From NCBI RefSeq assembly GCF_964355755.1, contig NC_092671.1, positions 39,265,304 to 39,325,303 on the forward strand: a stretch of DNA of 60,000 nucleotides, given 5' to 3'. The position numbers and the translations under genes are program-made. This DNA is from Antedon mediterranea (lineage: Eukaryota; Echinodermata; Crinoidea; Comatulida; Antedonidae). The notes below the pieces were generated by a model. That model was not told the DNA's origin. It saw only the letters and a list, made by a program, of their open reading frames with translations, and searched no databases. Below, piece after piece: positions 13,401 to 27,388 of the stretch (its first letter is position 1; every line of letters begins with the position of its first letter).

Positions 13401-16400
13401 GAATGTCCGTGAGTGACAACTCATGATTCATGATTAGAAAGGGAAAAGGAGTGTGTATGTATTGTTATGAGCCAGTTATATGTTTTTCACTTGTTGGACT
13501 TGTATTTTTTTATTTATTTATTTAATCAAACTCTTGTTTACAACAAAATCAGCCAATTCTGGCTTATGACTGAACAAATATATAAAATAACAATTAAAAT
13601 AGACACAGATAAAAACAAAATAACTTACTAGATTTGAACTCGTCACTACGGACGAGTTAGGTTATCCGCAGCCCAAAAGCCACGTGCACGTCATACGTTA
13701 GAATATTACGCACAGAAAAACGATTATGCTATTGTTAGTGCGCTCTCTATTTTGCATCACGTCAAAGTATATATACACTATATACTGTATACGTACTACA
13801 TACAGTTCAGAATAGGTGAAAATAAGTGATCAAAGTTAATGACGCTTTTGACCATGATGACGTCATTACAATTTTAAAAATGGTAAATCATGTGAAAGAT
13901 AATTGATTGACCTAGACAATATAAAGAAATGGTGGAAAATGGAATACGGATAAGTAGATGCGCTCTATTAAATGTGATGCGCTATGACGAAAGAGACAAA
14001 AATCCTATATTTTATATTTGAGTGGCCATACGATGACTCACAATGTCCGGTTAGCGATATTGATTCATGATTCGATATCTACAACTTATCACCTTCCAGA
14101 ATCTGTGATTTCAAAAAAGTTCACCACATATAGTTTAGAATCTATGACAGTTTAAAAAAAGGCATAATTTTCACGAAATTTTGAACTTTTTCATCAAAAA
14201 CGCGCGCAAATTTTTCAATTCTACGTGCTCGTATGACGTGATTTTAAGTCGAAAATGTTTGAAAGTTGGTAAATTTACTAAAAAAGACAGGAAAAACAAC
14301 AATCAAGCAAAAAAATGATGATTTTGTGCTACGTGCGCGTAAAAAAATTGCGCACGCCTGGGAATTTTTTTAATGCTCAAAATGACATGAAACGAGTAGA
14401 AAGTTGATTAGAAATTGATTTTTCGCATTTTGAAATTTTAAACGCGCGTGCGCACGTAACTTTTTGTGAAACATGCCATTTTTAATCCATAGAAAGTTTG
14501 CCCTTGATATAACTTAAATTTTCACTAAGTGTCAATACAAAATGACTTTTAGTTTTTAATCTATGATCAATCATTGAAATTCATAAAATAGCGCGTAACT
14601 TACGCTGCGCAACTCGGACGTGACCGAAAACCTTATTACGACATCTTCAGATAGAGGTCAATCTTCTGCTAAAGTTATACAATGTTATGTTGAGAAGATT
14701 TAGAGATACACGCGCAACAAAATTCTGGGAAAGAAAGAAGAACATAGAAAAAAAAAAAAAAGAAAAGGGTTATCCGCCAATTAAACAGACTTAATACACC
14801 AAACCTTTTTTCTTTCTTTTTCCCCCCGAGTAGAAGGGGAAAAAAAAAACTGTAATGTAAATAAATATGTTTAAAATGACTTGTTAAAAACAATGGACTG
14901 GCGTTAGGAGAGCAATTGATATGATGATGAAGATGATGATGAAGATGATGATGAAGATGATGATGATGATTGTTGGTATGATCAGGGAAGAAGGAAATTG
15001 TAATTTCGCTCTTCCTCAGTATGATACATAAATTAGAGATTTTAATAAAAAATGATGTTTTCACTTTTATTTTCTACTTTATTAAGCAACTTGACAGTGG
15101 TTTATTTAGATTTTTTTTGGTAAACTCGTCATGTGGATATTTTGAACTTTGTTTTTTTTATGTTTTTATTTCTTGACAAAATAAATGAAATGAATAGATG
15201 TATTTATACAACTGTAAAAGAAAAATGTGTGCCTAATCATTTGCACATGTGCAGTAACAAACAATCCGCAATGCTGCTCCGCTAATGTAGATATTTTTTT
15301 TCACTTTAAATTAGCATGTTAGAGAACAGAACAAAGTTGTCACTTGTAATTCTAATTCATTATCATCAACTTTCAGTTTATAAAGTCTAATTTTGCCTGC
15401 CATCTTCAAGATTTTTATTTCACTTAAAACCATCTTACTTGACATGATGCTTTAAGGTATCAACACATATAATATTCTATGTTACCTAAGGTGTACAACA
15501 ATGTCATCTATTAAAAAGATTGATTAAAATCAAACACTTGAATGAACAAGTTTTTAATTTATTTTAATTTTTAAAGTCAACCTGTTTTACATTGTGGTCC
15601 TGTCTTGAATAAAAAACAAAATCAGGGAAAAAAACTAAAATTTTGTTTTGTGATAAAAATGATATAGCTTTGAATGATCAATTGTTTATGCAAATTAACT
15701 TGCATTTCAATAAACACCTGTAATGTACAGCAATCATCACGTCCGATGAATTACACGGCGTAGATGGGCATTTTGAACTTAATAATATCATGATATATAC
15801 ACAGTTTCTTAGTAGTATGTTAAAATCCTACGATTTTAATGGTTTTGAGAAAGAAAAATGTGCCTTACAGTTGACACTAAATACACCCTGGGGAAAGAAA
15901 GAGGAATTGAGAGATAATTCATGGTATCTAATAATGACCAGTGTCTCAGTAAATACATCAAATGTTAAGCACTTGATTCATTCTGTGTGCAAAAAATGAT
16001 ATATATAAAGAGCAACATTATAGTAGATTTTTTACAATTATCTCTTGTTTATCAGAAAGTTCATACATATGTTAGGGGCCACTTACTGTAGTGTAAACTG
16101 GTTAAGGTACAGGTGAGGGGAGTGTTTGGAGGGGTCAATATGTTAGGGGCCACTTACTGTAGTGTACTCATGCAGGTACTGGTGAGGGGAGTGTTTGGAG
16201 GGGTCAATATGTTAGGGGCCACTTACTGTAGTGTACTCATGCAGGTACTGGTGAGGGGAGTGTTTGGAGGGGTCAATATGTTAGGGGCCACTTACTGTAG
16301 TGTACTCATGCAGGTACTGGTGAGGGGAGTGTTTGGAGGGGTCAATATGTTAGGGGCCACTTACTGTAGTGCACTCACTGGTGAGGGGAAGGGGTAAATG

Positions 16401-19400
16401 AGCACCGTCATAACACCTCATTTTTCTTGCTTCAAACATGCTCGCGGTCTCCACCAGAATTCAAAATGGAAAGGCATGTGACCATGGGAATTGTACAATG
16501 GAGCTCTAACCACCAATTTGTGAACTCGTGTATAAAAGAGCTCTAACCAGGAACGCTAAGCAATTTGTGAACTTGTGTATAAAAGAGCTGTAACCAGGAA
16601 AGCTAACCAATTTGTGAACTTGTGTATAAAAGAGCTCTAGCCAGGAAAGCTAACCAATTTGTGAACTTGTGTATAAAAGAGCTTGTTTTGGAGAGTTTTT
16701 TTTCAGTTGATAAACTTTGACACACACCTAATTAGACACGAGCTTTAAACTTTTCAACTTACCTTCAGTACCTCAACTTCTTGTTGTGATGCCGAGGCGT
16801 GATAAGAAAGAACTTCCAGCGCAACTTTCTGAGTTGCCATAGCTTTGGAAACTTCATTAAACATCAACGTATTGTTGATTCCAAGACCACAGAATAACGT
16901 GAATGCCTAGAGAAAAAAATTAGGAATTCTAAAGCTCTGTCTACACTATCAAACTTGACAAAAATGTGCCAAATATGGTAGTGATGCTTAAATATGGTAG
17001 TGATATGACATCATGTCCATTGAGCTTGGGCACATCCAATTTTTTTTGTCAGTGTAGACAGAGCTTTATAATGGTATACCAATGGGGTAAATATTATTCT
17101 ATTATTCAGTAACAAAATCAAAATCATATGAGATAATTACCTACTGTACATAAGACTAAATTTATGTAAATGTAAAAAATCTATATAAAAAAAAATATTA
17201 ACTAACTTTAATTTTTACTGTTTCATTATGATATGCCAGTTTTCAAAAACAATATTTGATAATTTTGTTAATGGACAAATAAAGAGACTATAGATAGATT
17301 ATGTATGATGTCCCCTAAATATAGGGGGTGTCCGATGGAAGGGATTATGCTGTAATTTTCTTTTGAAATTTTTCTTCTTTTTCGTATATATATGGTGTTT
17401 TATTAATTTTATAATATCTCAAACTTCTGTAAAAACAATCAATGTTGATTGAATGAGGGATGCTTTACTCAATCTCGTGAATAAATAAAGTTTATATATA
17501 ACTATACTAAACCTATCAGAAACAGGCATATACATGATATGCCGGTTTTCAAAACAAATTTTTGTTATTTTATAAATGGACAAATAAGATACTATGACTA
17601 TGACTAAACCATTCTTTTTTATGTTCCCATCATACCTCAAATAAGCGTTCATCGTGCTCATCAAATGGAAAGCCATCAGTTCGATTCAGAATCTGAGCAA
17701 CACCTAGAAAGAGACGAAGCAAACAGGCATTGAATCATTTGCAATTTAAGTTTAATTTACAATTGTGTTGAAATGTGTGAAAAATGATTAACATAACATT
17801 TAGCAGAGAATACATCAAGTTGATAATGCTTGTTATATACAGTAATGGTGATACAACTTGACAAGAAGCTTGTACAAGAATAACTATTAAGAAATTATGC
17901 ATCAAGGGTATTTTGGAATACAATTTTATAGGTACTACAAAATCGCATTAATACTTTACTTTACAATACTTTAATATTACATAACCAGTGTCGTAGCCAA
18001 CAGTGTGGTTGGTAAGGTTTCAACATGACCACTTTTTCACAGTGTAGCCTATTTTTGACAACTCTGTAGTGGCTTGAACAGAGATTGTTCCCTTTATGTG
18101 ACATTAAAATGGCATATTAAAAACTTAAAGTAAACAAAATATTTTTTAGGGGGACAATATATCTTCAATAAAAGAAAGAATTAAACCTTCTTATTATAAA
18201 ATCTAGAAACAACTGTAGATATGTGCAGATACGTTTAAATGTCCAGAAGTGATTTAAACAAAAGATAGTCAGCAACGCTAAGTATCACGTTGCAGCCTTT
18301 GGATTGTTGATGAGTTGTCATTATGCATTTTCGTATACACATCAATTAGCGTATTAAAAACGTTTAAAAGCCGTTCGTGGATTGTATGCAAAAACGAAAT
18401 GCAATTCATTCAGTTAAACTGCATTTTAGTTTTTGTAATGCAGATTTTCTGCTTGTATTTATATTATTGGAATGCATTTATCACCATTGATCCAATTATT
18501 TGTTATTATTTGACAGTAACGGAAGGTCGCAACTTTTCAATTTTAATTCTGGTACCTGTGACTACGTCAAATACTATATTGTGTGAAATGTTTTAATAGA
18601 ATCGTTCCTTAAAGATATATTGTCTTCCTGAAAAATAATTGTTTACATTTTTTTTTATATGCCATTTAAATGTCACATAATAGTTATCCACCTTGACAAA
18701 AAACTATTATTATAACCAAAAACCAAGAAGAGATACTGTACTTAAAAGCATGATTGAGGTATCTTAGTATAGTGCTTGCTTACTCATCTTTAACACCACT
18801 GTCGTGTACATCAATTGGCAAATGGCAAAATAGATTGAATAAACTAGTTGAACGGCTTATTGTTGTAATTACTACTTGGTTACAATCATAAGTACACTCA
18901 ATAATGAGAGATAACAATACACTCATGTAAACACGCTTTACGCCAACATATATTGTGTGAATCCAAATTTTCGTTTTTTAAATTATACTGAAGGACAACA
19001 TTTTGTTGAACTTGCCAAATGTTTCATGATGCGTTTTCACAGCATTTTTTCAAGGTAGTGACGAAAATCTAGATTCAAATAATATTGTTGGAAGGAGATG
19101 AATTTTTTCAATTTTAACATATATTGTGTATGGCATTGGCAAATTTTTACACAATTTAATTTTAACTTAATCCTATAGGGAAATGTGAATCTGGAAGGAT
19201 TCGGAACAGGTTATGAAATTTATTCCAAAAATGGTCAGAACTCTAAGATTGACAGAAAATGTATACAGCTGTACTGTGTGGGCAGAGATTTGTTCAGTTT
19301 ATTCTAGAGACAATTTTTTCACTCATAATAAAGGGTCATAAAATGCTTCAACAACCATCACCAATTTTGTTTAGGCTAATACTTTGCATTGTTTTATTTC

Positions 19401-22400
19401 TGCTATTAAGTGTATAATGAATGGTAATGATATTACAGTCCATTTAAAAATACCACGCAGATAATAATATATGCATTGTACGACAGAGACAGAATTGATA
19501 CATGGTTTGCTAATAGCACTTTGTAATCGTACACAATCTAACCTACTTTATGTATACAACTTTATCTTTATGATCACTGTATAATTTATTGCATGTATTA
19601 TATTCCATATCAAATATAAATTTTGTTATGACACACTGGTACCATTTGTTATATTATCAACTTTAATCATACAGGTACTATAAAATGTGAATGTGAACAC
19701 ACAAAGGCAATAGAACCCAGCGTTTATATTGGGCAGATTTGCATGTGCGTGTAGCAGAGTGTGTAGGACAATAGATTACAGATCGTGAGGTTGTGGTTCG
19801 AATCCAACTCTGTTGGACGCTAGATTACAGATCGTGAGGTTGTGGTTCGAATCCAACTCTGTTGGACGGTAGATTCAAGATTCAAGATTCAAGAAATTTT
19901 ATTTGTCCATAAAATGGAAATTCACTTTGCTTGGTAGATTAAAACAACAGTATAGCAACAATTTAAAAACGTGCAGTATGATAACAGATTAAAAATACAA
20001 GATAAAAAGTTAAAAATACTGTTAAAATTGTAAAACTATTAAAAATTGCATTAACGTCTTACATTAGAATTAAAAATATGAATGCTATTTACAACGAAGG
20101 ATTTTCTAGTTCTACAAAGATTTGCTCTCGGAGGTCGTAGCCTAATGCCTGATCTATTTAAGTTATAACAGTAATGTAACGGATGAGTGGGGTCTTTCAT
20201 AATATTGTTAACTTTTTTTAGAATACTCTTTTCATAGATAAATGAACAAGGCGTTAGATCAGCTTTAATAATACGTTGTGCAATTTTACGTGGTCTCTCA
20301 ATATTTTTCTTATCATTTTCAGTAAAGTTACCATAAAAACATCCAATGCTAAAAGATAAAATACTTTGAATAATACTTTGATAAAATAGAATTAAAATAG
20401 TGTTATCAACTCTAATTTGCTTGAGTTTTCTGAGAAAGTAGAGCCTTTGAGATGCCTTCTTGGAAATCATGAGAGAGTTTGACTCCCATTTTAATTTGTT
20501 GTCCATTATAGTACCTAAGTATTTGTATTGGGTTACTCTTTCAACCTCGGTTTCTTTAATAGTTATTACATTATGTTCAACTGCGGTTTTACGAAAATCT
20601 ATTATCATCTCTTTGGTTTTAGTAATATTAAGTATTAAGTTCATATCTTCACACCAATTAACAAATCTTCCAACTTCATTAACAAATTCATTTACATTAT
20701 GCTTACTATCGCAAAGAAAACCACTAATTACAGTATCGTCGGCGTATTTTACAATATTGCAATCTTTACTTAAAATATTAAAACTACTAGAATAAAAAGA
20801 GAACAAAATTGGAGAGATAACACATCCTTGAGGAGCTCCAACACTGATAGATTCTTTGTTGGATAGGATACCATTGCACTTAACCATCTGCGGTCTATTA
20901 ATCAAAAAACTATATATAACTTTGGCAAGCTGAGGTGAGACATTAAAACTTAATAATCTATCAATTAAAACATGTGGTAAAATAGTATTAAAAGCACTGG
21001 AGAAATCGAAAAAAATAGACCGTACATAATTTCTTTTTGAATCAAGGTGATGATATGTATCATGGAGATAAGAATTAACAGCATCGTCAACCCCTCTATT
21101 ATTCTTGTATGCAAATTGATTCTTATCTGCATTACCAATATTTTCCTTAAGTCTAGAAACAATCAACCTTTCTAAGCATTTCATTAAATTTGAAGTAATT
21201 GCAATTGGTCTAAAATCTTTTGGTACACTAGGTTTATTAACTTTAGGCAATGGATTTATGATAGAAGTTTTCCATATGCGTGGAACAGTACCATTTCTAA
21301 AAATAATATTAAAAATATGAGTAAAAATTGGACATAGTTGGATATTGCACACTTTTAAAATTCTGTTTGAAATCCCATCTGGTCCAGTTGCCTTATTGAC
21401 TTTTACACGTGCAAATTCTCTTAAGACCTCGTCTTCATTAACAAGAACATTAGTATTATCATCATAACCAATATTGTTATTATTATTACTAGATGGCACG
21501 CTCGCTTCGCTCGCGTACCATCTAGGGGTGCTCACAGATGGTTCTCGAATACAGTAGAATCCACGGACGGGGACTTTTTTGGGACACTAAACAAAAACGG
21601 AAGTGTCCCCCTAATTGGGGTATTCAGAAATAGAGACAACAAAACCAATACTGGATTCCATAAAGGACAATTAATTTATGTGGATTAAAGAAATTAGGGA
21701 GAAATGGAAATGTATGTACGGGAATTGGGCGGCATGTGGTGGTGGTGATGGAACCGCAGTAATAAAGTTGATTGTATTTATATATTATAAGAACCAAACT
21801 AAATAAATAGACCTAGACATTCTGCGAAATGGAAATCGGAAATGCAAGCTCCTATTCAGTGAAAAATTAAACTGTAGTCTACCTAAAAAATCATCGGTTG
21901 TGGTGTTGAAATTCCTGTAAACATTTGTGTGAACCAAACTGGGTCGAATTTCTGTCATGAGTACTGATTTGTTGGCCTGTGATTTATGACGCCTAAGGGA
22001 TCTATCTAGACTTATTTTTTAGAATAATGTACGTACCTGTCAGATACAATTGTCTTGTGTCGTATAATAAATAAGTACTGTAATAGTTACTGAAGTTACT
22101 ATTACAATCTCGTCAATGAAAACACGAAAATGTATATGCGCTTACTTATGAAAACGTATACAGTATTATACTCAGTTATTGAAACAGTAGGTTTAAAAAA
22201 GTTTCGTTTGTCTGTAAAATGATGTAATCAAGCTGTTTACATGAGTCTTAATTTATAAGCACATAAACTTACATAGAAAGTAGGGTATCATAAATTTGGC
22301 CTTAGCACTCGGGGGAGTGGCTAAGATGAAGTCCGTGGGACTACTAAAATATAAATTGTAATGAACCTCGAGGGACATAAATAGGAATATTTCATGTTTC

Positions 22401-25400
22401 ATTATCAATGTATAATAAATGGAAACTGTTTACCGATTCAAATAATAGAAATTGGTTTTTAACATTTTCCGAACCTATTGCAAGTTTATTCTCAAAGGGC
22501 CCATATATTTACCTACCGTATGTGTTAAACCAAGGGCTCATAAATTTACCTACAGTACTTGTGTTAAACCAAACTCTGGCAGACTGAGAGATTGGGATGT
22601 TCCATTCATCGCAAATCAATACATTTGTATAATCGTATATTAAATCTATCAAAATAGTATTTTTTAAAGAAAATCGGCCTGTCTTCAACATTATGATGGT
22701 GTACTCTAGCAATCTATCAAAATAGTATTTTTTAAAGAAAATCGGCCTGTCTTCAACATTATGATGGTGTACTCTAGCTGTTCAACCGGTTTTCAGCTAT
22801 AAAAAGCAATTATCGTAGGAGGAGATAGGAAAATGCGAAGCCTCCTCGCTATGTAACATTAGGGTTGAGGGATGGGAAAGCGGATAGGTACAAAGAGGAA
22901 CAATTTTTAAATATATTCTTTATCCACTGAGTAACGAAATATTTTGTTCATGTTTTATAGGCCTATAAATAATATACCTCTAAATACAGTAGGCCTAAAA
23001 CATTTGCGATTTAATACTTTGTTAAAACTGTCACTGTCATAATCGATTGAAATATTAAAGTACATGTCACGATACACCACTACGACGTTTATATTTTTGG
23101 TAATTATTAATTAATACAAACGTTGAGAAGGAACTGTCAGTATAAAGTTTATTTGTATATCTAACAGTAGAGCCTATCCACAGTCTCAGTAATAAAGTTT
23201 ATTTGTATATATTTTTATATTACATCTAACAGTACGAACATTCACAGTAAGAAATGTTCGATTCAAATGAAAAATAGTTAATAGGTATTTACAGTATTGT
23301 CAAAGTATTGCAAGTTTATTCTCAAAGGGCCCATATATTTACCTACCGTATGTGTTAAACCAAGGGCTCATAAATTTACCTACAGTACTTGTGTTAAACC
23401 AAACTCTGGCAGACTGAGAGATTGGGATGTTCCATTCATCGCAAATCAATACATTTGTATAATCGTATATTAAATCTATCAAAATAGTATTTTTTAAAGA
23501 AAATCGGCCTGTCTTCAACATTATGATGGTGTACTCTAGCTGTTCAACCGGTTTTCAGCTATTAAAAACAATTATCGTAGGAGGAGATAGAAAAATGCGA
23601 AGCCTCCTCGCATTTTTTTGGCGGGTATTTTTCAAGATGGACATCCATTAGACAGTGTATACCACGATCGGAAAACACCCCTATTTGGGGCAAATCGTTG
23701 AACCTAAATTCGTTTTAATCGTCAATAACTAATTATCTAACTCAATTTAATTAGTAAACAGGGTTACATCAGGCGGTTAAAATCAGTACCGAAAGTACGA
23801 ACCAACTTTACATACCATCGAGTGAAAATTCTAGAAGTAAGGCGCGATTTACCGAATTTTGCCCTTACGTAAATTTATATATAGATATTCATTATCTTTA
23901 AGATTGTTAAGTTTCTCACTGGTAGCCAACATGTCTGTTTCATATTGACCATCATCAAATCTGCAGAAAAATTTGTTTAAGGAGTCCACAAACTTCTTGT
24001 CACATTCACCTACGGTACGTATTTTTTCGGTTTTTCTTTGTAGTCAGTGAGCATATACATTGCCTTCCAGGCCGAACGCGTGTCTTTATCCTTGAAATGT
24101 TTTTCCATTTTAGCTTTATATTTTTGTTTTGCTTTTAATATACTAGCATCAATCTCCTTCTGAATTCGCTTCGCTTCATCTTTCTTACCGGCTGCATATT
24201 CTTTTTTCTTTTTAACTATGAGACATTTCGTTTCATGTAAAAACCATGGCTTGCAATTTGGATACATTTTTGTCTTCCTTATAGGTATAATGGTATCAGC
24301 ACAATAGTTTATGTATGAACAAACAGCATTCACTTCAACATCGATAGAATTTTCGGATTCTGAGAAAACACCCCAGTCCGTAGATTCAAAACAACCCTTT
24401 AGCATATCAATTGCCTCAGTGCTCCAGATCTGCCTTTCTTTGACTACAGGCTTCTGTCTTTTTAAGATTGGCTTGTAGAGTGGTCTTAGAATCACGATGT
24501 TGTGGTCAGAGTTTCCCAATGGGGCACATGTTTTAGCATTATAAGCCTTGGGGATGTTTGAATAACACAGATCCAGAATTGCATTTTCTCGTGTTGGTTG
24601 CTGTACAAATTGTTTAAACGTAGGGAGAACAGTGTTCAGGTTACATTGGTTAAAATCTCCCAGAATGATTTTTACAGCGTCTGGGGAATGCGATTCAATA
24701 TCATTGACCTGCTCAGCAATGTGTTCACACGCGATAGTATAATTTGCACCTGGGTGAATATATACTATAAAAATAAAAATTTGTGGAAATTCGCGCGGTA
24801 AGTAGAAAGGTCTGATCCCAACAGTAAGTAAGTAGATTACAGATCGTGAGGTTGTGGTTCGAATCCAACTCTGTTGGATGCTAGATTACAGATCGTGAGG
24901 TTGTGGTTCGAATCCAACTCTGTTGGATGCTAGATTACAGATCGTGAGGTTGTGATTCGAATCCAACTCTGTTGGACGCTAGATTACAGATCGTGAGGTT
25001 GTGGTTCGAATCCAACTCTCGCCGCATTGCTTGTATCCTTAGGCACGATACTTTACTTAACTTTGCTTCTCTCCACCCAGGTGTATAAATGGGAAACTGA
25101 TTAGATCAAGACACAACTTTGCGCTGATTACTAGCTGCATTATGGGAGTATGTTTCCATACGTTTTGATCCAAAAAACTGTCCGGGGTAATAATGCTTCT
25201 AAAGCACCTTTGACTATGATTACTCATGAAAAGGGTTCTATATAAATGTGGTATTATTGAGTTTATTTTTACTTAAATTAAATTTAACAAGTTGTTCCAC
25301 ATGCAGCCTAGAAAGTTTAAAATAATTTATTCATAATATATAGATATTTTTCTTTCATACCGTTTATATTTTATGTGTGAAAAACTTTCCTGAAACCTGA

Positions 25401-27350
25401 AAATTTGAATCTTTTAAACTTTAAATGTTTTCAGTTTGTTTGAACAATTTGGTGATAGAAAAGTAGTTCCCACTTAGGATTGTGGGTTTAAAGAGTGAAG
25501 TTTGAGGCAACAGTGTCCTCATCTCTTTATAAGATTAAATTTAATGTATACATAATTTTGTCATGTGTTACTGTTAGAAATCGTGGCAATTGATATAAAA
25601 ATGACTGTCCTTAATGGAGGTCTCACCAAAACTAAAGCTCTATTTACACTATCATACTAGTTTGACAAAAAAGGTGTGATATGCCCATATATGATATTGA
25701 TATGCCCAAATATGGTAGTAGTATGACATCATCATGTCCATATATGGGCACATCACATTTGTTTGTCGCATAAAGTTTGATAGTGTAGACAGAGCTTTAC
25801 AAAATAACTCAGAAATACTAAAATGAATGTGTGACTGCAATGACGTCAAAGAATCACACCACAAACTCATCTATTTAATTTACAAAATAAACCAAAACAG
25901 ATGATGAAAATAATTGATTAAAATAACTACCTAATTGAATCTTATATTTGGTGATTGGACGACGAGGGCAGGTGGGTGAATCAGTAGTTAATTAGACTTT
26001 AACTGAGCAATTGAAGTAATGTGCAAAATAATACAATCATTAAAAAAAAAAGTATGACTGCAGCGATTAAATGAATTGTTTGCTACTGACTATCTTATCT
26101 TAATTGTCAATGCATTGATTACACCTGAACCACAAACAATCAGTAGCTAATATAGCACCACAGAATTTGAACTAAACAGTCATGTTAATTGAATGAATAT
26201 ATTTATTTTTAAATTACTAGGAAAGGTACCAGCACCCAACGTGGTTAAGCTTTTTTTTTTTTTTCATGTTTACTCTTATGTCCGAAAAAGAAATGATGAT
26301 GGCGGTTTGTGGGGAGGCTCCCACCGGAATAGTTCATGGACTATACCATTAGTGGAGAGGGGTGTTCAATGAAACTTTCTACTTTTCGAGTTATATTTCA
26401 CTCTTCAAGGAGAAAGGGCTATTGTTGGTTTATCCATGTAAGCTAGGCACGAAATAGACTTAAAATTAATTCTGTCGGTCAAAAATAATTTATTTCTTTT
26501 TAAATTTTTCCCTTTTACCTACAGTAGTACAATTACAGCACAGTTATTTCGATATGTGTATGTGTGCAAAAAGAACAAACGCTCTCTCTTATTATATAGA
26601 TGTTAGTAATGATTCTTAATTCTTACCAATAATTTTTGTATTATTGTCCCTGATTGGCAGACAGAGGATAGACTTGGTACGAAATCCAGACGAATGGTCT
26701 ATGTTGAAGCGCGTATCGGTTTCTGCGTCAATAACGTTCACGTTCTCACCGGTCATCGCTACATGTTCTACAATCCCATTGGTCAGTTTGGCATCCCCAG
26801 TGTGGCATATTGGATTTGAGTGACCATTGCATAAAGAATTTGTCATATCAAATACTTTAGAAAATGTAACCTTCTGCAAAGAAAAACAAAATTAGATTAT
26901 AATATAAACATCTGCATATCAAGCAGGCGGTCCGAGTTTGAGTCTCGGTTGGGACGACTTTTTCTCATTCTCACAGATTTCCTCATCTTTATCGTTTCAA
27001 ATTAATTAATTAAATTTCAGTATATCATTAATGTTCTTTGCCTGATTTGTTTATGTATCAATTTGATCTCTGTTGCGTGTGCGTACAACTGAGGACTAGT
27101 GCTGTTCCGCCGTACCACGCCGAGAATGTTAAAGAGTCGCTATTCAATCGAGTTCGAACAATACTATGAAAGCCCCAGTGGTCTAATGGTTAGGACATCT
27201 GCATATCAAGCAGGCGGTCCGAGTTCGAGTCTCGGTTGGGGCGACTTTTTCTCATTCTCACAGATTTCCTCATCTTTATCGTTTCAAATTAATTAATTAA
27301 ATTTCAGTATATCACCGGGCGGTTTAGAATTAATGTTCTTTGCCTGTTGT

Positions 27351-27388
<38 letters not shown>

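Larger units (their letters stand above)
9329..16762 (-). other. PDE11 intron 7 (7.4 kb)
   Basis: Contains one MITE family 3 and one truncated family 1 copy, the CpG-retaining block, and two tandem repeats near its 5' end. Degenerate hammerhead-like words occur near 9530 and 11690. Otherwise AT-rich with nothing recognised. Confidence 0.85.
21495..23887. mobile_element. Unclassified 2.4-kb non-coding element inserted in the LINE
   Basis: It separates two parts of one LINE that belong together. Near its left end is a hairpin built from GATGGCACGCTCG and CGCGTACCATC; at its right end is TTACGTAAATTTATATATAG. A 28-bp sequence with that same end occurs alone at 58979-59006. It has no ORF of note. 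Inside are two direct copies of a roughly 300-bp segment and a tandem 65-bp duplication. Boundaries are good to about ten bases. Confidence 0.6.
19869..24836 (-). mobile_element. Rex1/CR1-like non-LTR retrotransposon, 5' truncated and interrupted
   Basis: The minus strand carries, in order, the C-terminal half of an APE endonuclease, a linker, a reverse transcriptase and a 3' end with AATAAAATTT and three TTGAATC repeats. CR1-clade elements typically end in such short tandem repeats. It lies inside a SINE whose 48-bp units flank it on both sides, and GTAGATT occurs at both junctions, a possible target-site duplication. A separate element (about 21495-23887) interrupts it between endonuclease and RT. 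Confidence 0.85.
17704..26626 (-). other. PDE11 intron 5 (8.9 kb)
   Basis: Dominated by the nested SINE, LINE and inner-element insertion (19.7-25.3 kb). Also an inverted pair of MITE family 3 fragments. Nothing recognisable in 18720-19740 or 25810-26330. Confidence 0.85.

Noticed and set aside
13630-13700. Possible minus-strand tRNA-like sequence (AGATTTGAACTCGTCAC)
   Set aside because: Only a weak B-box and no acceptor stem; could not build a cloverleaf.
14675-15064. 129-codon His-rich minus ORF
   Set aside because: Created by the GAT/GAA microsatellite and poly-purine runs; no splice context or motif.
16113-16397. 94-codon plus ORF with a 23-residue repeat
   Set aside because: Product of the 69-bp tandem repeat, not a repeat protein.
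20460-21162. Plus- and minus-strand ORFs overlapping the reverse transcriptase
   Set aside because: Shadow frames of the LINE RT.
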